In this document: positions 1-10,733 of the stretch, in pieces
Layout: the number at the start of each line of letters is the position of its first letter
How positions within the stretch are numbered: the stretch's first letter is position 1
Source of the DNA: Piromyces finnis
Lineage: Eukaryota > Neocallimastigomycota > Neocallimastigomycetes > Neocallimastigales > Neocallimastigaceae
Assembly (NCBI GenBank): GCA_002104945.1
Contig: MCFH01000016.1
Location: forward strand, 744,001-808,000
Length of the DNA stretch: 64,000 nucleotides
Reading direction: 5' to 3'
Translations under genes and position numbers: made by a program
Notes under the pieces: generated by a model
The model's input: only the letters and a program-made list of their open reading frames with translations
What the model was told of the DNA's origin: nothing
Database searches by the model: none

Positions 1-224
1 AAATTTTAGCGTTTATTTTAATAAAGTGATATTATTTTAAATTACAGTGCTATTTATGGCGAATTTAAGGATTTTGAAAATAAATAAATTAAAATGTTAG
101 GGTTTATATATATAATACCGAATGTTATTGTTATTCTTATTATTATATATTATATGTCATACAACAATAATAAAAAAAAAAAAAAATAGTAGATATTTTA
201 ATTATTTTTTTTTCTTTTATTCAT

Positions 225-851
225 TTAACAATAGTGATTTCTTTTATCTCTACTTCCAATGTTTGTTTTAGCAAAAAATACAGCAATTGCAATTATTAAT
301 GCATTATCAACATCAGATGCCATTTCAATAGAATATCTACTTTCAGTATCTATTAAGAATGAATTTGCATCCATTAATTCAACAATCTTTGCAACCATTG
401 GTGAACCTTCTTTTTCTTTTCCTTGGAAGATTCCACATGATCCAAAAAATCCATCACAATTCATATCAAGAACTTCATTTTTTTCTGTTGCTTGATTGTA
501 AAACTCAACAGAAAACTTGATGGCAACAGTGGAATTCTTTGGAGTAATAGTAGCTAAAATATCTTTATCATCTTTTCCTTTATAGATTTTTGTTTTAGAA
601 GAAAATAATTTTTCACGAAAATTAAATAATGGTTTATTGTTATTATCATAGACAACTCTATAGGAATCACCTTTATTACATTTGAAATATTCAATCCCAT
701 CACTACCTACAAATTTAAAATCACAATCATTTGTTTCTGGATTATCAATTAATAATAAATTCATATATTGTTTAAAGGTAAATCCTTCAAGAACACTGAT
801 TTCATTTTTTGGTTGAGATACAATTTCCGAATTGTAAGTTTTTAATTTCAT
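225..851 (-). CDS. LOR1, LURP-one-related (tubby-like) protein, 208 aa
   Basis: Single-exon protein of the LOR/Tub_2 (DUF567) family, a beta-barrel around one hydrophobic helix, related in fold to tubby and phospholipid scramblases. Visible hallmarks are an N-terminal strand region with DGIEYFKC (about 51-58), YDNNNKPLFNF (68-78), the loop GIFQGKEKEGSPMVAKI (140-156) and the C-terminal hydrophobic helix DVDNALIIAIAVFFA (180-194). Length (about 200 residues) is normal for the family. No signal peptide is evident. It groups with LOR3 and LOR4 by the opening MKxxTY, the DANSF/DANTF motif after the loop and a basic tail. The helix has ASDVD where most paralogs have APNVD. Plant relatives (LURP1) act in defence; a role in this organism is not inferable. 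The family call is from motif and fold-pattern recognition, not a search. Confidence 0.8.
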   Translation of the reverse strand: MKLKTYNSEIVSQPKNEISVLEGFTFKQYMNLLLIDNPETNDCDFKFVGSDGIEYFKCNKGDSYRVVYDNNNKPLFNFREKLFSSKTKIYKGKDDKDILATITPKNSTVAIKFSVEFYNQATEKNEVLDMNCDGFFGSCGIFQGKEKEGSPMVAKIVELMDANSFLIDTESRYSIEMASDVDNALIIAIAVFFAKTNIGSRDKRNHYC

Positions 852-1833
852 ATTTGATTATTTTTTTTTTAAAAAAAAATTAAATACAACAAAAAGTATT
901 AAAATTAATTTTTATTCATTTATTTATAAAAAAATATTAATTTATTTTATATTTTTTTTAATTAGATAAAATATTTTTTTAAAGTTGTACAAGGTGAATA
1001 ACTTTTTCATATTATAATAAAATGTTAATAACTTTTAAGAGAAAGATACTTTAAATATCTAAATTATTTATATATTTTTTTTTCATTTCCCATTCATATT
1101 TTATTTTATTGCTTTGATTTTATTATAAATAATTAAGCAAAATCTAATTGTTATTATAATGTTAATAAAATATTAAAAGCAATTTTAATTGTGATAATAA
1201 TAATGATAAATTAATGTATTAGAAGAAAAAAAAATATGGAATAAGAAAAATGATAGCCACTTTATCATTTTTATAATTAATTAACAAATAAAAAACATTA
1301 TGGTTTACTTGTATAAAATATGATTTAAATACTTTTTTAATATCCTAATATAGATTTTCTTTTTATTATTATTGTTATTATTATTATCTTCTATTGAATA
1401 TATTTATAATTTTTTTTTAATTAACTATATTATTAAAATCATTTAATCCTCTATTTTATTTTATATACTAAAAACCATTTTAATATAAAAGAATGAATAT
1501 TTTATTGTGAACTTATATATAAATAATTAAAGAAAAAGGGAGATAAGAAATGTTTTATTTACTCTATAATAAAATGTATAATTATTTGCTTTTATATTTG
1601 TATATTTTAAAATTTTAATTTTAAATTATTTTTACATTAATAAAATAAATATATAATAAAACAAAAGAAATAAATTATTTATCATAAAAGTATATACAAT
1701 AAATTATAACAATTTTTTTTCTTTAAAAATATTAATAAATCATATTTTAAAAGATTACTAATTTTAATAGATAACTAAATATTTGTATTTTACCATTTAC
1801 AATTATTAGTGTTTTGATTAATTTAAATATACA

Positions 1834-1875
<42 letters not shown>

Positions 1876-1921
1876 TTCATATTATATTATTGCGTTTTTT
1901 TTTTTTATTTATTTATTTTTC
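852..1921. other. Gene-free A/T spacer with ATT microsatellite
   Basis: No reading frame with coding character. It holds poly(A/T) runs and an uninterrupted ATT trinucleotide tract at about 1834-1875, just downstream of LOR2 on its strand. Confidence 0.6.
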
Positions 1922-2527
1922 TTATTCTTTCTTTAATTGGTCGAAACAAATGGTTGCAGCGACAATTAAAGCAATATCAACACCTGGTGCAATTTCGACA
2001 TAATAATTACTTTCTGATGATAAAATTGACGCATTTATTTTTCTTGTAATTTTACAAACCATTGGAGCACCTTCTTTTTCTTTACCATAGAAAATACCAC
2101 ATGAACTACCCATTATATTACATTTCATATCAAGGAATTCATTCTTATCTTGTGCTTGATTAAAGAATTCTAGGGTATATTTATTAAGATTCATCATATT
2201 TTTTTGGTTAATTGTGGCAATAACTTTTTCAGAATTACTACCAAGATATATTGTTGATTTATCTTTAAGGGATAAAAGTTGATTCTTTATATTAAGTATA
2301 GGTATTTCGTACAAGTCGTATAAAACTTTTTTATCGGTAATATTTAAAGAATTTCCTTTACATCTGAAATAGTCTCTTCCTTCAACATCTTTAATTGTAA
2401 AATCTTTTGAAGACAAAGATAATTTAGTGTTAATCACAAGAGTAATAGGTTTATTAAATACAAAACGACTTTCTACAGCAACAATATTATTTGGTGGTTC
2501 AATAACTGCATTATCTTGATAACCCAT
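1922..2527 (-). CDS. LOR2, LURP-one-related protein, 201 aa
   Basis: Complete single-exon LOR family member. In order: SRFVFNKPITL (20-30), KDFTIKD and DYFRCKG (41-58), DKKVLYDLYEIPILNI (65-80), the signature loop GIFYGKEKEGAPMVCKI (144-160) and the terminal helix VEIAPGVDIALIVAATICFDQLK (177-199). It belongs with LOR7, LOR9 and LOR11 in a subgroup sharing the DDF/KDF-x-IKD and DKKVIYD motifs. The first in-frame ATG gives a family-typical N terminus, so I take it as the start. It is transcribed in the same direction as LOR1 and LOR3, with about 1 kb of A/T spacer on each side, so this is not an operon-like arrangement. Biochemical function is unknown; a membrane or phospholipid-associated role is only an inference from the fold. 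Confidence 0.82.
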   Translation of the reverse strand: MGYQDNAVIEPPNNIVAVESRFVFNKPITLVINTKLSLSSKDFTIKDVEGRDYFRCKGNSLNITDKKVLYDLYEIPILNIKNQLLSLKDKSTIYLGSNSEKVIATINQKNMMNLNKYTLEFFNQAQDKNEFLDMKCNIMGSSCGIFYGKEKEGAPMVCKITRKINASILSSESNYYVEIAPGVDIALIVAATICFDQLKKE

Positions 2528-3442
2528 TGTATTTATTTTTTATTCAGTTAACTTAATTTTTTTTTTATATTTATATATCATATCACAAATTAAAAATTTA
2601 TAAAATTTTTAATATTATACCAAAGTTTAAAAAATAAGTATTTGATTTACTTTACTAATATAAAATATATATTAATAAGATTAATAAGGATTAAATATAT
2701 TTACAACCTCTAACAAATTTGAAGATTTTTCTAATTTTTCCTATTAACTTTTCATTTGGTATTAACTCAAATCAACTACAATTTTACAATAAAGAATGCC
2801 GAAAAAATTATTAATTATAAATCGTTATTATTATTCTAACTATTACTAATTAGTAATATATTTTTATTTATTATATTTGGAATATTTGGTTTGTATTTTA
2901 ACCTGTAAAAATTATGGTTCATTATTTAAAATGTAAAAAATTATAATAATCATTTACTATATTTAATATTTTTACTTTTATTGTAAAAAAAAAAAAAATT
3001 ACTGTTAAAATATGTATATGTATATATATATAGATTTGTATCTTCCGTAGTTTAAAAGGGAAACTCTATATAAATAATAATATAACTTAATAATGTGTAT
3101 TTTATTAATTATCAATAAAATTTGATATTTTAAAAATTTAAATTTATTTTTACATTTATATTTACATTTATATTTAATAATACAATAAACATTTATTTAT
3201 AAGATTAACATTAACATTTCATTTTCAAAAAAAAAAAAAATATTATTGACAATGAATATTTAATATTATTAATAAACAAGCTATTTATTAATAACATTTA
3301 ATAGTTTGAATAATTAAATATAAATTAATGTATATTTACAAAAATTGAATATAATTACAACTTAAAAATACAAATAATACAGTTTTTTTTTTTATTATAA
3401 TAATTATCTAATATTTGATATAACTGCTAAATTGAAATGAGA
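2528..3442. other. Gene-free A/T spacer
   Basis: Only A/T-rich low-complexity sequence with short poly(A) runs (for example near 2987 and 3228); no ORF, RNA gene or clear repeat was seen. Confidence 0.6.
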
Positions 3443-4099
3443 TTAATAAAATTGACTATTAGGATCTATATTGTATGGATCAGAATCTTTTATTCTGTCC
3501 CTTCTTGTTATGAAATTCATTTCAGCAAAACTTATTGCTAACGCTATAATAATTACAATGTCCACACCTTCTGAAATTTCTATTGTATATTCTTTATCAC
3601 AATATGTAATAAAGGTATTAGCATCCATTATTTCTCTAATTTTACAAATCATTGGTGCCCCTTCCTTTTCTTTACCATAAAATATACCACATGAACAGTT
3701 AAATTTATCATTTAATATATTTAAAATTTCTTGCTTTTTTGTGAATTGATTATAAAATTCAACAATGGTAGTATCTGGTTGAACTGAAGCAATCATTTCT
3801 TTATCTTCGTTTCCTTTATAAAATGCTATATGTGGAAAAATCATGCTATGTCTTATATTTAAAATGGGTTTCTTATAAATATCATATATAATTTTTGTTT
3901 GTCCATCCTTTTTAATATTAAAATAATTTTTATTATGAATATTGTTCACTGTAAAAGCATATTTTGATTTAGAATCCTTATCTAGAAATTGTTTTAAAAA
4001 GAAAGTTTTCGTGTCATTATAAATAAAGTCTTCATCCACTGCAACAATAGTATTTTCTGGTTTACTTATTTTTTCTGCGTCGTATGTTTTTATTTTCAT
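3443..4099 (-). CDS. LOR3, LURP-one-related protein, 218 aa
   Basis: Complete LOR family protein. Features in order: opening MKIKTYDAEKISKP, KNYFNIKK (57-64), IIYDIYKKPILNI (70-82), the loop GIFYGKEKEGAPMICKI (138-154), MDANTFI (158-164) and the helix ISEGVDIVIIIALAISFAEM (175-194). A tail of about 24 residues rich in R, D and N (RRDRIKDSDPYN) extends past the core fold. The tail resembles that of LOR1 (SRDKRNHYC) and LOR4 (NRKNRLNYSD), which supports a subgroup of three. SEGVD replaces APNVD at the helix start. A 31-base T run lies upstream of the start at about 4277-4307. Confidence 0.8.
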   Translation of the reverse strand: MKIKTYDAEKISKPENTIVAVDEDFIYNDTKTFFLKQFLDKDSKSKYAFTVNNIHNKNYFNIKKDGQTKIIYDIYKKPILNIRHSMIFPHIAFYKGNEDKEMIASVQPDTTIVEFYNQFTKKQEILNILNDKFNCSCGIFYGKEKEGAPMICKIREIMDANTFITYCDKEYTIEISEGVDIVIIIALAISFAEMNFITRRDRIKDSDPYNIDPNSQFY

Positions 4100-4274
4100 T
4101 TTATTTTATATTTAAATATGTTTAAATAATTAGATAAAAAAAAATTAAAAATTAATTAACTTAATTTATCAATAATTTTATATTTATTTTTATAAAATTT
4201 GATATTTTTCTAATCTAATCTATTATTTTTGTTACACAAATTATCTATTTTTTTTTTTAATTTTTACTCATTTT

Positions 4275-4308
<34 letters not shown>

Positions 4309-5242
4309 TTATATATATATTTTTAATTGAAAATGTGCCTTTTTTATATCTCTTACATTATTCTTATTAATAAAAACTAAATGAAATGAATTGTAATGTT
4401 TAATATAATTATCTATATAACTATGATAAAAAAAGGCTTAACCCATTTTATTTTTAAATTATAATATTAATATTATAAATATTATAAATAATGAAACGAA
4501 ATAACTGATATAATATTTTATTATTATAAACTTGGAAATAGTAAATAACAACTTATAAAAAATATTATTTTAATAACTATTATAAATTAATAGAGAAACT
4601 ATCATCATATATCATATATTATTTTTTGTAGAGTTTTTTTGACTATAAATAAATAATGGAAAATATTATATATTTTTTTTTTATAAAAATAAATAATAAA
4701 AATTTTTAATACATTATTTCTCATTTTTAATTTAGTTATTGCGTTAAGAAATTAATCTGTTGACTAAATGTAGTACATTTTAATAATGATATTATATAAA
4801 AATAAATTAATGTAGAATTGATGTTAATATAATTTTAATATAGCCTTTTTAATGTAAATAAAAGATTTTAATATATATTAATTAAAATCTTTGTATATTA
4901 GAATTACTTATAATATATAATGAAATATATGGTATATAGTTACACAGTATAAATATAAATACTTAGCAAAATATTAATATTTATACTTTGAAATATTCAT
5001 TATTAACAGTCAAATAATAAAAAGTATTATATATACTTTATTAATATATAATTTTATAATAAATGAAACCTATATATAGTCTAATATAATAACAATAGTA
5101 ATAAATAATATTTCTAAATATATTATATATATTAATCATTATTTAAGAATTGTAAAAAAAAAATTTAAAATAAAATAGTTTTCTTTTTATTATTTTATTT
5201 TATTCATGCATAATTAAATTTATAGAAAGTTATAAAAAGAAT
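4100..5242. other. Divergent intergenic region between LOR3 and the NhaC-type gene
   Basis: About 1.1 kb of A/T sequence between two divergently transcribed genes. It contains a 31-base T run (4277-4307) and many TATA-like strings. No further gene is supported. Any promoter for either gene should lie here, but no individual element can be assigned. Confidence 0.5.
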
Positions 5243-7144
5243 ATGGCATTAAAGAAAAAAATGAATGTAAAGAAATTAGTTATAGCAATATCAACAACTG
5301 TAATTACAGTTGCTGCTATGTTTATTATTTCTCTTATTATTACGAAAGCACCAGAACCAGAACCAACACCTGAAGGAGAAGAAGAAAAGAAATATACTCG
5401 TTACAGACTTTTATCAATTTTACCACCTTTAGTAGCTATTATCTTAGCTTTTATTACAAAACAGACTATTTTATCTTTATTTATTGGTGTTTTAGTTGGT
5501 GAATTTATGGTAAGCGTAGAAAACTTAAATATTGTAAGTAGTCTTGTAAATGCTTTCCTAGCTATGGCTTCTACTATTGTTTCCAAAATGTCAGACAATT
5601 GGAATGCAGGTATTGTACTTCAATGTCTTCTTATCGGAGGTATTATTCAATTAGTTACAAAAATGGGAGGTGCTAAAGCTTTAGCTAACAAATTAGCCAA
5701 ATATGCTAATACACCAAGAAAAGCACAAATTGTTACTGAAATAATAGGTTTATTAGTATTTTTCGATGATTATGCTAATTCTTTAATTGTTGGACCTATT
5801 ATGAGACCAGTTATGACTAAACTTAAAATTTCAAAAGAAAAATTAGCATTTATTGTTGATGCTACAGCTGCTCCAGTAGCCGGTATTGCTATTGTTTCAA
5901 CTTGGATTGGTTTAGAAATTAGTTTAATTAGTGACGGTTATAAATCCATTGGTCAAGATGTAAGTGGTTTTGGCGTGTTTTTAAAAACTATTCCATTCCG
6001 TTTCTACAATATTTTAATTTTGATTTTTGTCGCTATGTCATCTTTAACTTTACGTGAATTTGGTCCAATGAAAAAAGCTGAACGTAGAGCTCGTAAAAGT
6101 GAAGATGATAATGAAAAAGAACAAAAACTTAGTTCTGAATTTGAAGAAGCAAAACCAAAGGAAGGTGTTAAATTATCTATATGGAATGCAATTATTCCAA
6201 TTGGAACTTTAATTATTGGTGCTCTTATTGCTTTCTACTGGAGTGGATACACTACTATTATTGACGATAAAGAAAATGAACATTATGATTTAATGAAAAA
6301 TTCACCAGTATCATTTAAGGGTATTTTTGAAGCTTTATCTGCTTCTGATGCTTCTGTTGCTTTATTCCAATCTGCTTTACTTGCATCTATTGTGGGTATC
6401 CTTATGGCCGTAATTCAAAAAATTATGACAGTAGAAGAAGCCATTAATGAATGGATTAATGGTATGAAAACTATTGTTATTACTGGTGTTATTTTATTAC
6501 TTGCTTGGTCATTAGGTGGTGTTATTGGTGAATTAGGTACTGCTCAATTCTTAGTTAATATTTTGAAGAATGCCATTCCAAAATTTATTTTACCAACAAT
6601 TATCTTCATATTGAGTGCTATTATTTCTTTTGCCACAGGAACTTCATATGGTACAATGGGTATTTTAATGCCTTTAACTATTCCATTAGCTTGGGCTGTT
6701 AATGCTAATGATGGCTATGTTGTTACATGTACTAGTGGTGTATTAACTGGTGCTATTTTCGGTGACCACTGTTCCCCAATTTCTGATACTACTATTTTAT
6801 CTTCTATGGGTACTGGTTGTAATCACATTGATCACGTTCAAACTCAAATTTATTATGCTCTTTATGTTGCTGTAATTTCTATTGTTATTGGATATATTCC
6901 AGCTGGTTTTGGTATTCCATGGTATATTTCTATTCCGGTTGCTATTGTTGTTATGTATATTGGTTTAAGATTAATTGGTGAAAAAGTTCCATTCGAAAAT
7001 GAATCAGAAATACTTAATAAAAGTGATGAAACTTTAGCCACTATTAACAATGAAATAGATAATGGATTAAACAAAAAAGATAATATCATTGATATATCAG
7101 AAGCTTATTCTGAAGCTAATAAACCAATAAGAAAAGAAGATTAA
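5243..7144 (+). CDS. nhaC: NhaC-family Na+/H+ antiporter (bacterial type), 633 aa
   Basis: Polytopic secondary transporter that most resembles bacterial NhaC-family Na+/H+ antiporters, which exchange cytoplasmic Na+ for protons. Many hydrophobic segments are visible, beginning with an extra N-terminal anchor (about 11-33) followed by an acidic Pro/Glu-rich stretch (37-52). Family landmarks are FDDYANSLIVGPIMRP (about 173-189), the stretch from DATAAPVAGIA to STWIGLEISLI (about 211-233) and GDHCSPISDTTILSSMG (about 507-523), with HIDHVQTQ just after. A charged cytosolic loop (about 277-310) and a hydrophilic C-terminal tail follow the usual layout. The gene is uninterrupted over 1.9 kb. It sits opposite in strand to the flanking LOR genes. 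The bacterial-like motifs and lack of introns suggest lateral acquisition, which I infer and have not tested. The extra N-terminal helix may be a eukaryotic targeting addition. Confidence 0.85.
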   Translation: MALKKKMNVKKLVIAISTTVITVAAMFIISLIITKAPEPEPTPEGEEEKKYTRYRLLSILPPLVAIILAFITKQTILSLFIGVLVGEFMVSVENLNIVSSLVNAFLAMASTIVSKMSDNWNAGIVLQCLLIGGIIQLVTKMGGAKALANKLAKYANTPRKAQIVTEIIGLLVFFDDYANSLIVGPIMRPVMTKLKISKEKLAFIVDATAAPVAGIAIVSTWIGLEISLISDGYKSIGQDVSGFGVFLKTIPFRFYNILILIFVAMSSLTLREFGPMKKAERRARKSEDDNEKEQKLSSEFEEAKPKEGVKLSIWNAIIPIGTLIIGALIAFYWSGYTTIIDDKENEHYDLMKNSPVSFKGIFEALSASDASVALFQSALLASIVGILMAVIQKIMTVEEAINEWINGMKTIVITGVILLLAWSLGGVIGELGTAQFLVNILKNAIPKFILPTIIFILSAIISFATGTSYGTMGILMPLTIPLAWAVNANDGYVVTCTSGVLTGAIFGDHCSPISDTTILSSMGTGCNHIDHVQTQIYYALYVAVISIVIGYIPAGFGIPWYISIPVAIVVMYIGLRLIGEKVPFENESEILNKSDETLATINNEIDNGLNKKDNIIDISEAYSEANKPIRKED

Positions 7145-7780
7145 CCGATATAAAGCGTTTTTCTTTATTATGATTATAGAGTACAATAGAATTCAATAAT
7201 TTAAGTTTTATATACATACAATTTCTATAATCAACAATATTACAAAAAAAAATAAAAAATTGTGTTAATATAAACTAAAATAAACGTTATTTATTGTAAA
7301 ATCTTTTTTTTTATTTCTCTTTATATTCATTTTTTTTAAAAAAAAAAAAAAATAATAATAATATATATAAAAGTTTTATGTAAAAAATTAGCTATATAAA
7401 TTTAAATATTTAAAAGTAATAAAAATTATATATTTCTATAAATCCATTTTCATATAATTTTTAATCCATTTAAATTTTAAACAAAAAATTAAAGAAATTG
7501 TTAGATTTATTAAATGTAATATTTATTATCATCATTTAATTATTTATTTATATATTATTGGGAATTATGTAATAATACTTTTAGTACATTATGTTTTATG
7601 TTTTAGTAATGTTCAAAAAAAATAGGATATAAAATATAGTTAATTGAATATTAAATTATATATAAAATTAATGGAATTTCCTTATATTTTATAGGAATAT
7701 TATTATAGAAATAAAATATATATAAAATGCTAAAATGCATTTTTCGTCTTTATATGATTTTGTATTTTTATCTTTTATTT
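7145..7780. other. Convergent intergenic spacer
   Basis: About 640 bases between the 3' ends of the antiporter gene and LOR4. It has poly(A/T) runs near 7305-7352 and nothing else recognisable. Confidence 0.6.
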
Positions 7781-8434
7781 TTAACGAGTTAAATCACTGT
7801 AATTTAATCTATTTTTTCTGTTATGGAAATTCATTTCAGCAAAGTAGATGGCAAGTCCAATAATCAAAGTATTATCTACTTTAGCAGCAATATCTATGAT
7901 ATATTTTTTATTACAATGGGTCATGAAAGAATTAGCATCCATGACTTCTCTAAATTTTGCTACCATTGGTGCACCTTTCTTTTCAGTTCCATAAAATATA
8001 CCACATGAACAATAATATTTATCTGCATTCATATCAAAAGAATCGTTTAATTGAGTAGTTTGATTAACGAATTGAAATTCACATTTTTCAGCAACTGTAG
8101 AACCTTTTGATAAATAAGAACCAATAAGTTTTTGGTCATCTTCACCACCATAAATATTAATTTGGAGTGGAAGGAAAGTTATTTGAATATTCATTAAAGG
8201 GACATTATTTATATCATAAATTACCAATTTTTTATTAGAAATCTTTACACATTTAAAATATTCAATGTTATTAGAATCAGTTATAATATAATCATATTTT
8301 GAAGTTCTTGGCTCTTCTAAAAATTGTTCTAAAAATAATGTAACTGGTTGTTGAAAAACGAAATTTTTATCATATATTACTATTTCATCATTTGGGTTTG
8401 TAATTGAAAGTTTATCATAAGTATGAATCTTCAT
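7781..8434 (-). CDS. LOR4, LURP-one-related protein, 217 aa
   Basis: Complete LOR family protein of the LOR1/LOR3 subgroup. It opens MKIHTYDKLSITNP and has NFVFQQPVTLFLEQF (24-38), NIEYFKC (56-62), VIYDINNVPLMNI (71-83), the loop in a variant form GIFYGTEKKGAPMVAKF (145-161), MDANSFM (165-171) and the helix KVDNTLIIGLAIYFAEM (185-201), then a basic tail. Two of the normally invariant loop residues differ: T replaces K and K replaces E. All structural landmarks are intact, so it should be a functional gene. Its start codon is preceded by an A/T leader without an alternative ATG. Confidence 0.8.
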   Translation of the reverse strand: MKIHTYDKLSITNPNDEIVIYDKNFVFQQPVTLFLEQFLEEPRTSKYDYIITDSNNIEYFKCVKISNKKLVIYDINNVPLMNIQITFLPLQINIYGGEDDQKLIGSYLSKGSTVAEKCEFQFVNQTTQLNDSFDMNADKYYCSCGIFYGTEKKGAPMVAKFREVMDANSFMTHCNKKYIIDIAAKVDNTLIIGLAIYFAEMNFHNRKNRLNYSDLTR

Positions 8435-9224
8435 GATTATTTATTGAATATATTTTTTTTTATAAAAAAAAAAGGATATTATATTTTTTAATATAAAAAT
8501 TAAAATTTAATAAATTTTTAAAAACAATACAGAAAATTTTTATGATTTCTGGTTTTTACTTAATAAACTGTATTGAATCTTTTGGTATTACTATCACATT
8601 TTTTATATAAATAATTTTTCATACAATCTATATAAATCACAATTCATTAACAATTATAATAAAAAATGTATCTATCTATATATATATTACTATATAAATA
8701 AAAATCTACGAAATAAATATTGCTATTTCAATATGAAATACATTTAAACTTTGAAAAAAATAAAAAATCTTCTTTTCTTTTTATTATTAGATAAAATAAA
8801 ATAAACCATTACTTTTATGTATCTATTAATAAAGATAATTTTTGTTGTTGTTTTTCATAAAATCTACATTAAACTCTGATAAATTATAGATGGAAAACAA
8901 GTTTTTATTCAACATTTGTTACTATATTCTAATTTATAGTAACAGATGCTAAATAGGTAAGGTAAGGTTTCCCATAATTTAGCAAAATTTAAAAAAAGAT
9001 GTCTTTACCATATATAATGATAATTAAGAAAATTTAATTATGAAAAATAGCTGTTTTAATAAATTTATCACTAGCATTAAGTATATATTTTTTATAAAAA
9101 CTTAGGCCCAATTAATTAAATAACACATATTTATTTATAATAAAATAATAAAACTTTCTTATTTATTTTATTTCTTTTACCAAAAATATCCATATATAAT
9201 GATAAAAAATATTTTAAAAGATAT
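8435..9224. other. Gene-free A/T spacer
   Basis: Low-complexity A/T sequence with no supported ORF. It lies upstream of LOR4 on the minus strand and would contain its promoter. Confidence 0.55.
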
Positions 9225-9248
9225 AACAACAACAACAACAACAACAAC

Positions 9249-9291
<43 letters not shown>
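9225..9291. repeat. Compound ACA/ATA trinucleotide microsatellite
   Basis: A run of ACA/CAA units changes without a break into ATA/TAA units. This is a compound microsatellite consistent with one C-to-T type substitution being spread by slippage. It is not in a gene. Confidence 0.9.
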
Positions 9292-9295
<4 letters not shown>

Positions 9296-9570
9296 TCTCA
9301 TTCTTTATATATTTCAAATATTGGTATTCAATAAATATAATTCTATATTTATATATTTAAATTTTATTTTTCATTTTTTTATATGTATGAGAATATATTT
9401 TTTATTTTTTTTATAAATATATTATTAAAATTATTTCTAGAACATTATAAAAATGGTTTTATTTACAACTGTCTTTAACATTAAAGACAATTGTTATTTT
9501 TTTTTTTTTTAATTTTTTTTCTTTTTATTTTATTAAGATGAATATATTGTTGAAATTAATTTTATTTCTT

Positions 9571-9681
9571 TTAATATTTTTTAATATCTATTATTACTTT
9601 TTTTTTTCCCATAATATATTTATTTAGATGAGCTACAACTATTTGACCTTTAATTGCATTTTTTATCCTAATTTTATCCAT
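9571..9681 (-). CDS. Possible 36-residue small ORF, unknown
   Basis: An ATG-initiated frame with Lys/Ile/Val-rich content (starts MDKIRIKNAIKGQIVVAHLN) lies in a patch slightly less A/T-simple than its surroundings. A second short Met frame ending in a CAA run lies just upstream on the same strand, so this could be a spliced fragment of a small gene. No homolog is recognised. It could easily be chance. Confidence 0.15.
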   Translation of the reverse strand: MDKIRIKNAIKGQIVVAHLNKYIMGKKKVIIDIKKY

Positions 9682-10733
9682 AAATTTATATTAATATTTC
9701 TTAATGTTGTTGTTGTTGTTATTGCTGTTTTTGGAAAGTTCCTTCTCCTGAATTAATATTTTTTGTTTTCATTAAATATGAAATTTTATTAACCATTCAC
9801 AAAACAATATTTTATCACAATCACTAAGAATTACAAATAACACAAAATTTGCATTTTATTACAGTTTATTATAATGTTATATAAATAATAACTATAAATG
9901 GAAGATCGATAAAACACATTTATATTAATTTTCTTTTTACTATTATTTTTTTATTTTTATTTATTTTTCTTATTTCTTTTTCTTTTTTTTTTTTTTTTTT
10001 TTTATTATTTGATTGATTGATTGATTTTCATTTCCATTGTAGGAAAATACAGAAAAAAAAGGTCAATTATTATTATTATTTCCTAATTATTAATTTATTA
10101 AATGTAAATAATTTTAACAATTGCCTTTTCTTTTTTTTGTAATGAAATTTTAAATTTTATTAGTTTTATTTTTTTATAATATTATTAACACCAAAATAAA
10201 ATTACAAAAGCATCATTATGTAATTATTGTGTATTATGAATTTGTGGTTCTTTCTTTTTACTTAATTTAATTACATCATAAAATACTTGAATATACTAGC
10301 AATATTCTTTACAAAATATGCTTTATATATATTGGATTTTGATAGAATACTATAAAGTTTATATTAAATAATATAATTTTATAATTTTATCAAAGGCATT
10401 ATAAATTTACTATATTATTTTAAGATTTACATTTTCTATGATTTTTATAAATACATATTGATAAGGGATATTTATGGAAAATTTAAATATATCGATATTT
10501 GAAAAATATTACCATGATAAATATTTATTAGATTTGGTAAATTTTCAGGTGTATTATCATTTTTTATCTTTTAATATCTTTTAAAAAAAAGGTTTTATTC
10601 TTTATTCCTAATAAATGAATAAAGACCGATTCTTTATAAATATTTTTTTTTATATTTTATGGAATACTTAATTTAAAATGTGTTTTTATAGATAATATCT
10701 TTTATCATTCAATTTTTAGATTTTACAATTCAT
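9682..10733. other. Gene-free A/T spacer
   Basis: Poly(T) runs (about 9980-10002), a GATT tetranucleotide stretch near 10011-10027 and otherwise unpatterned A/T sequence. No gene is supported. Confidence 0.55.
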
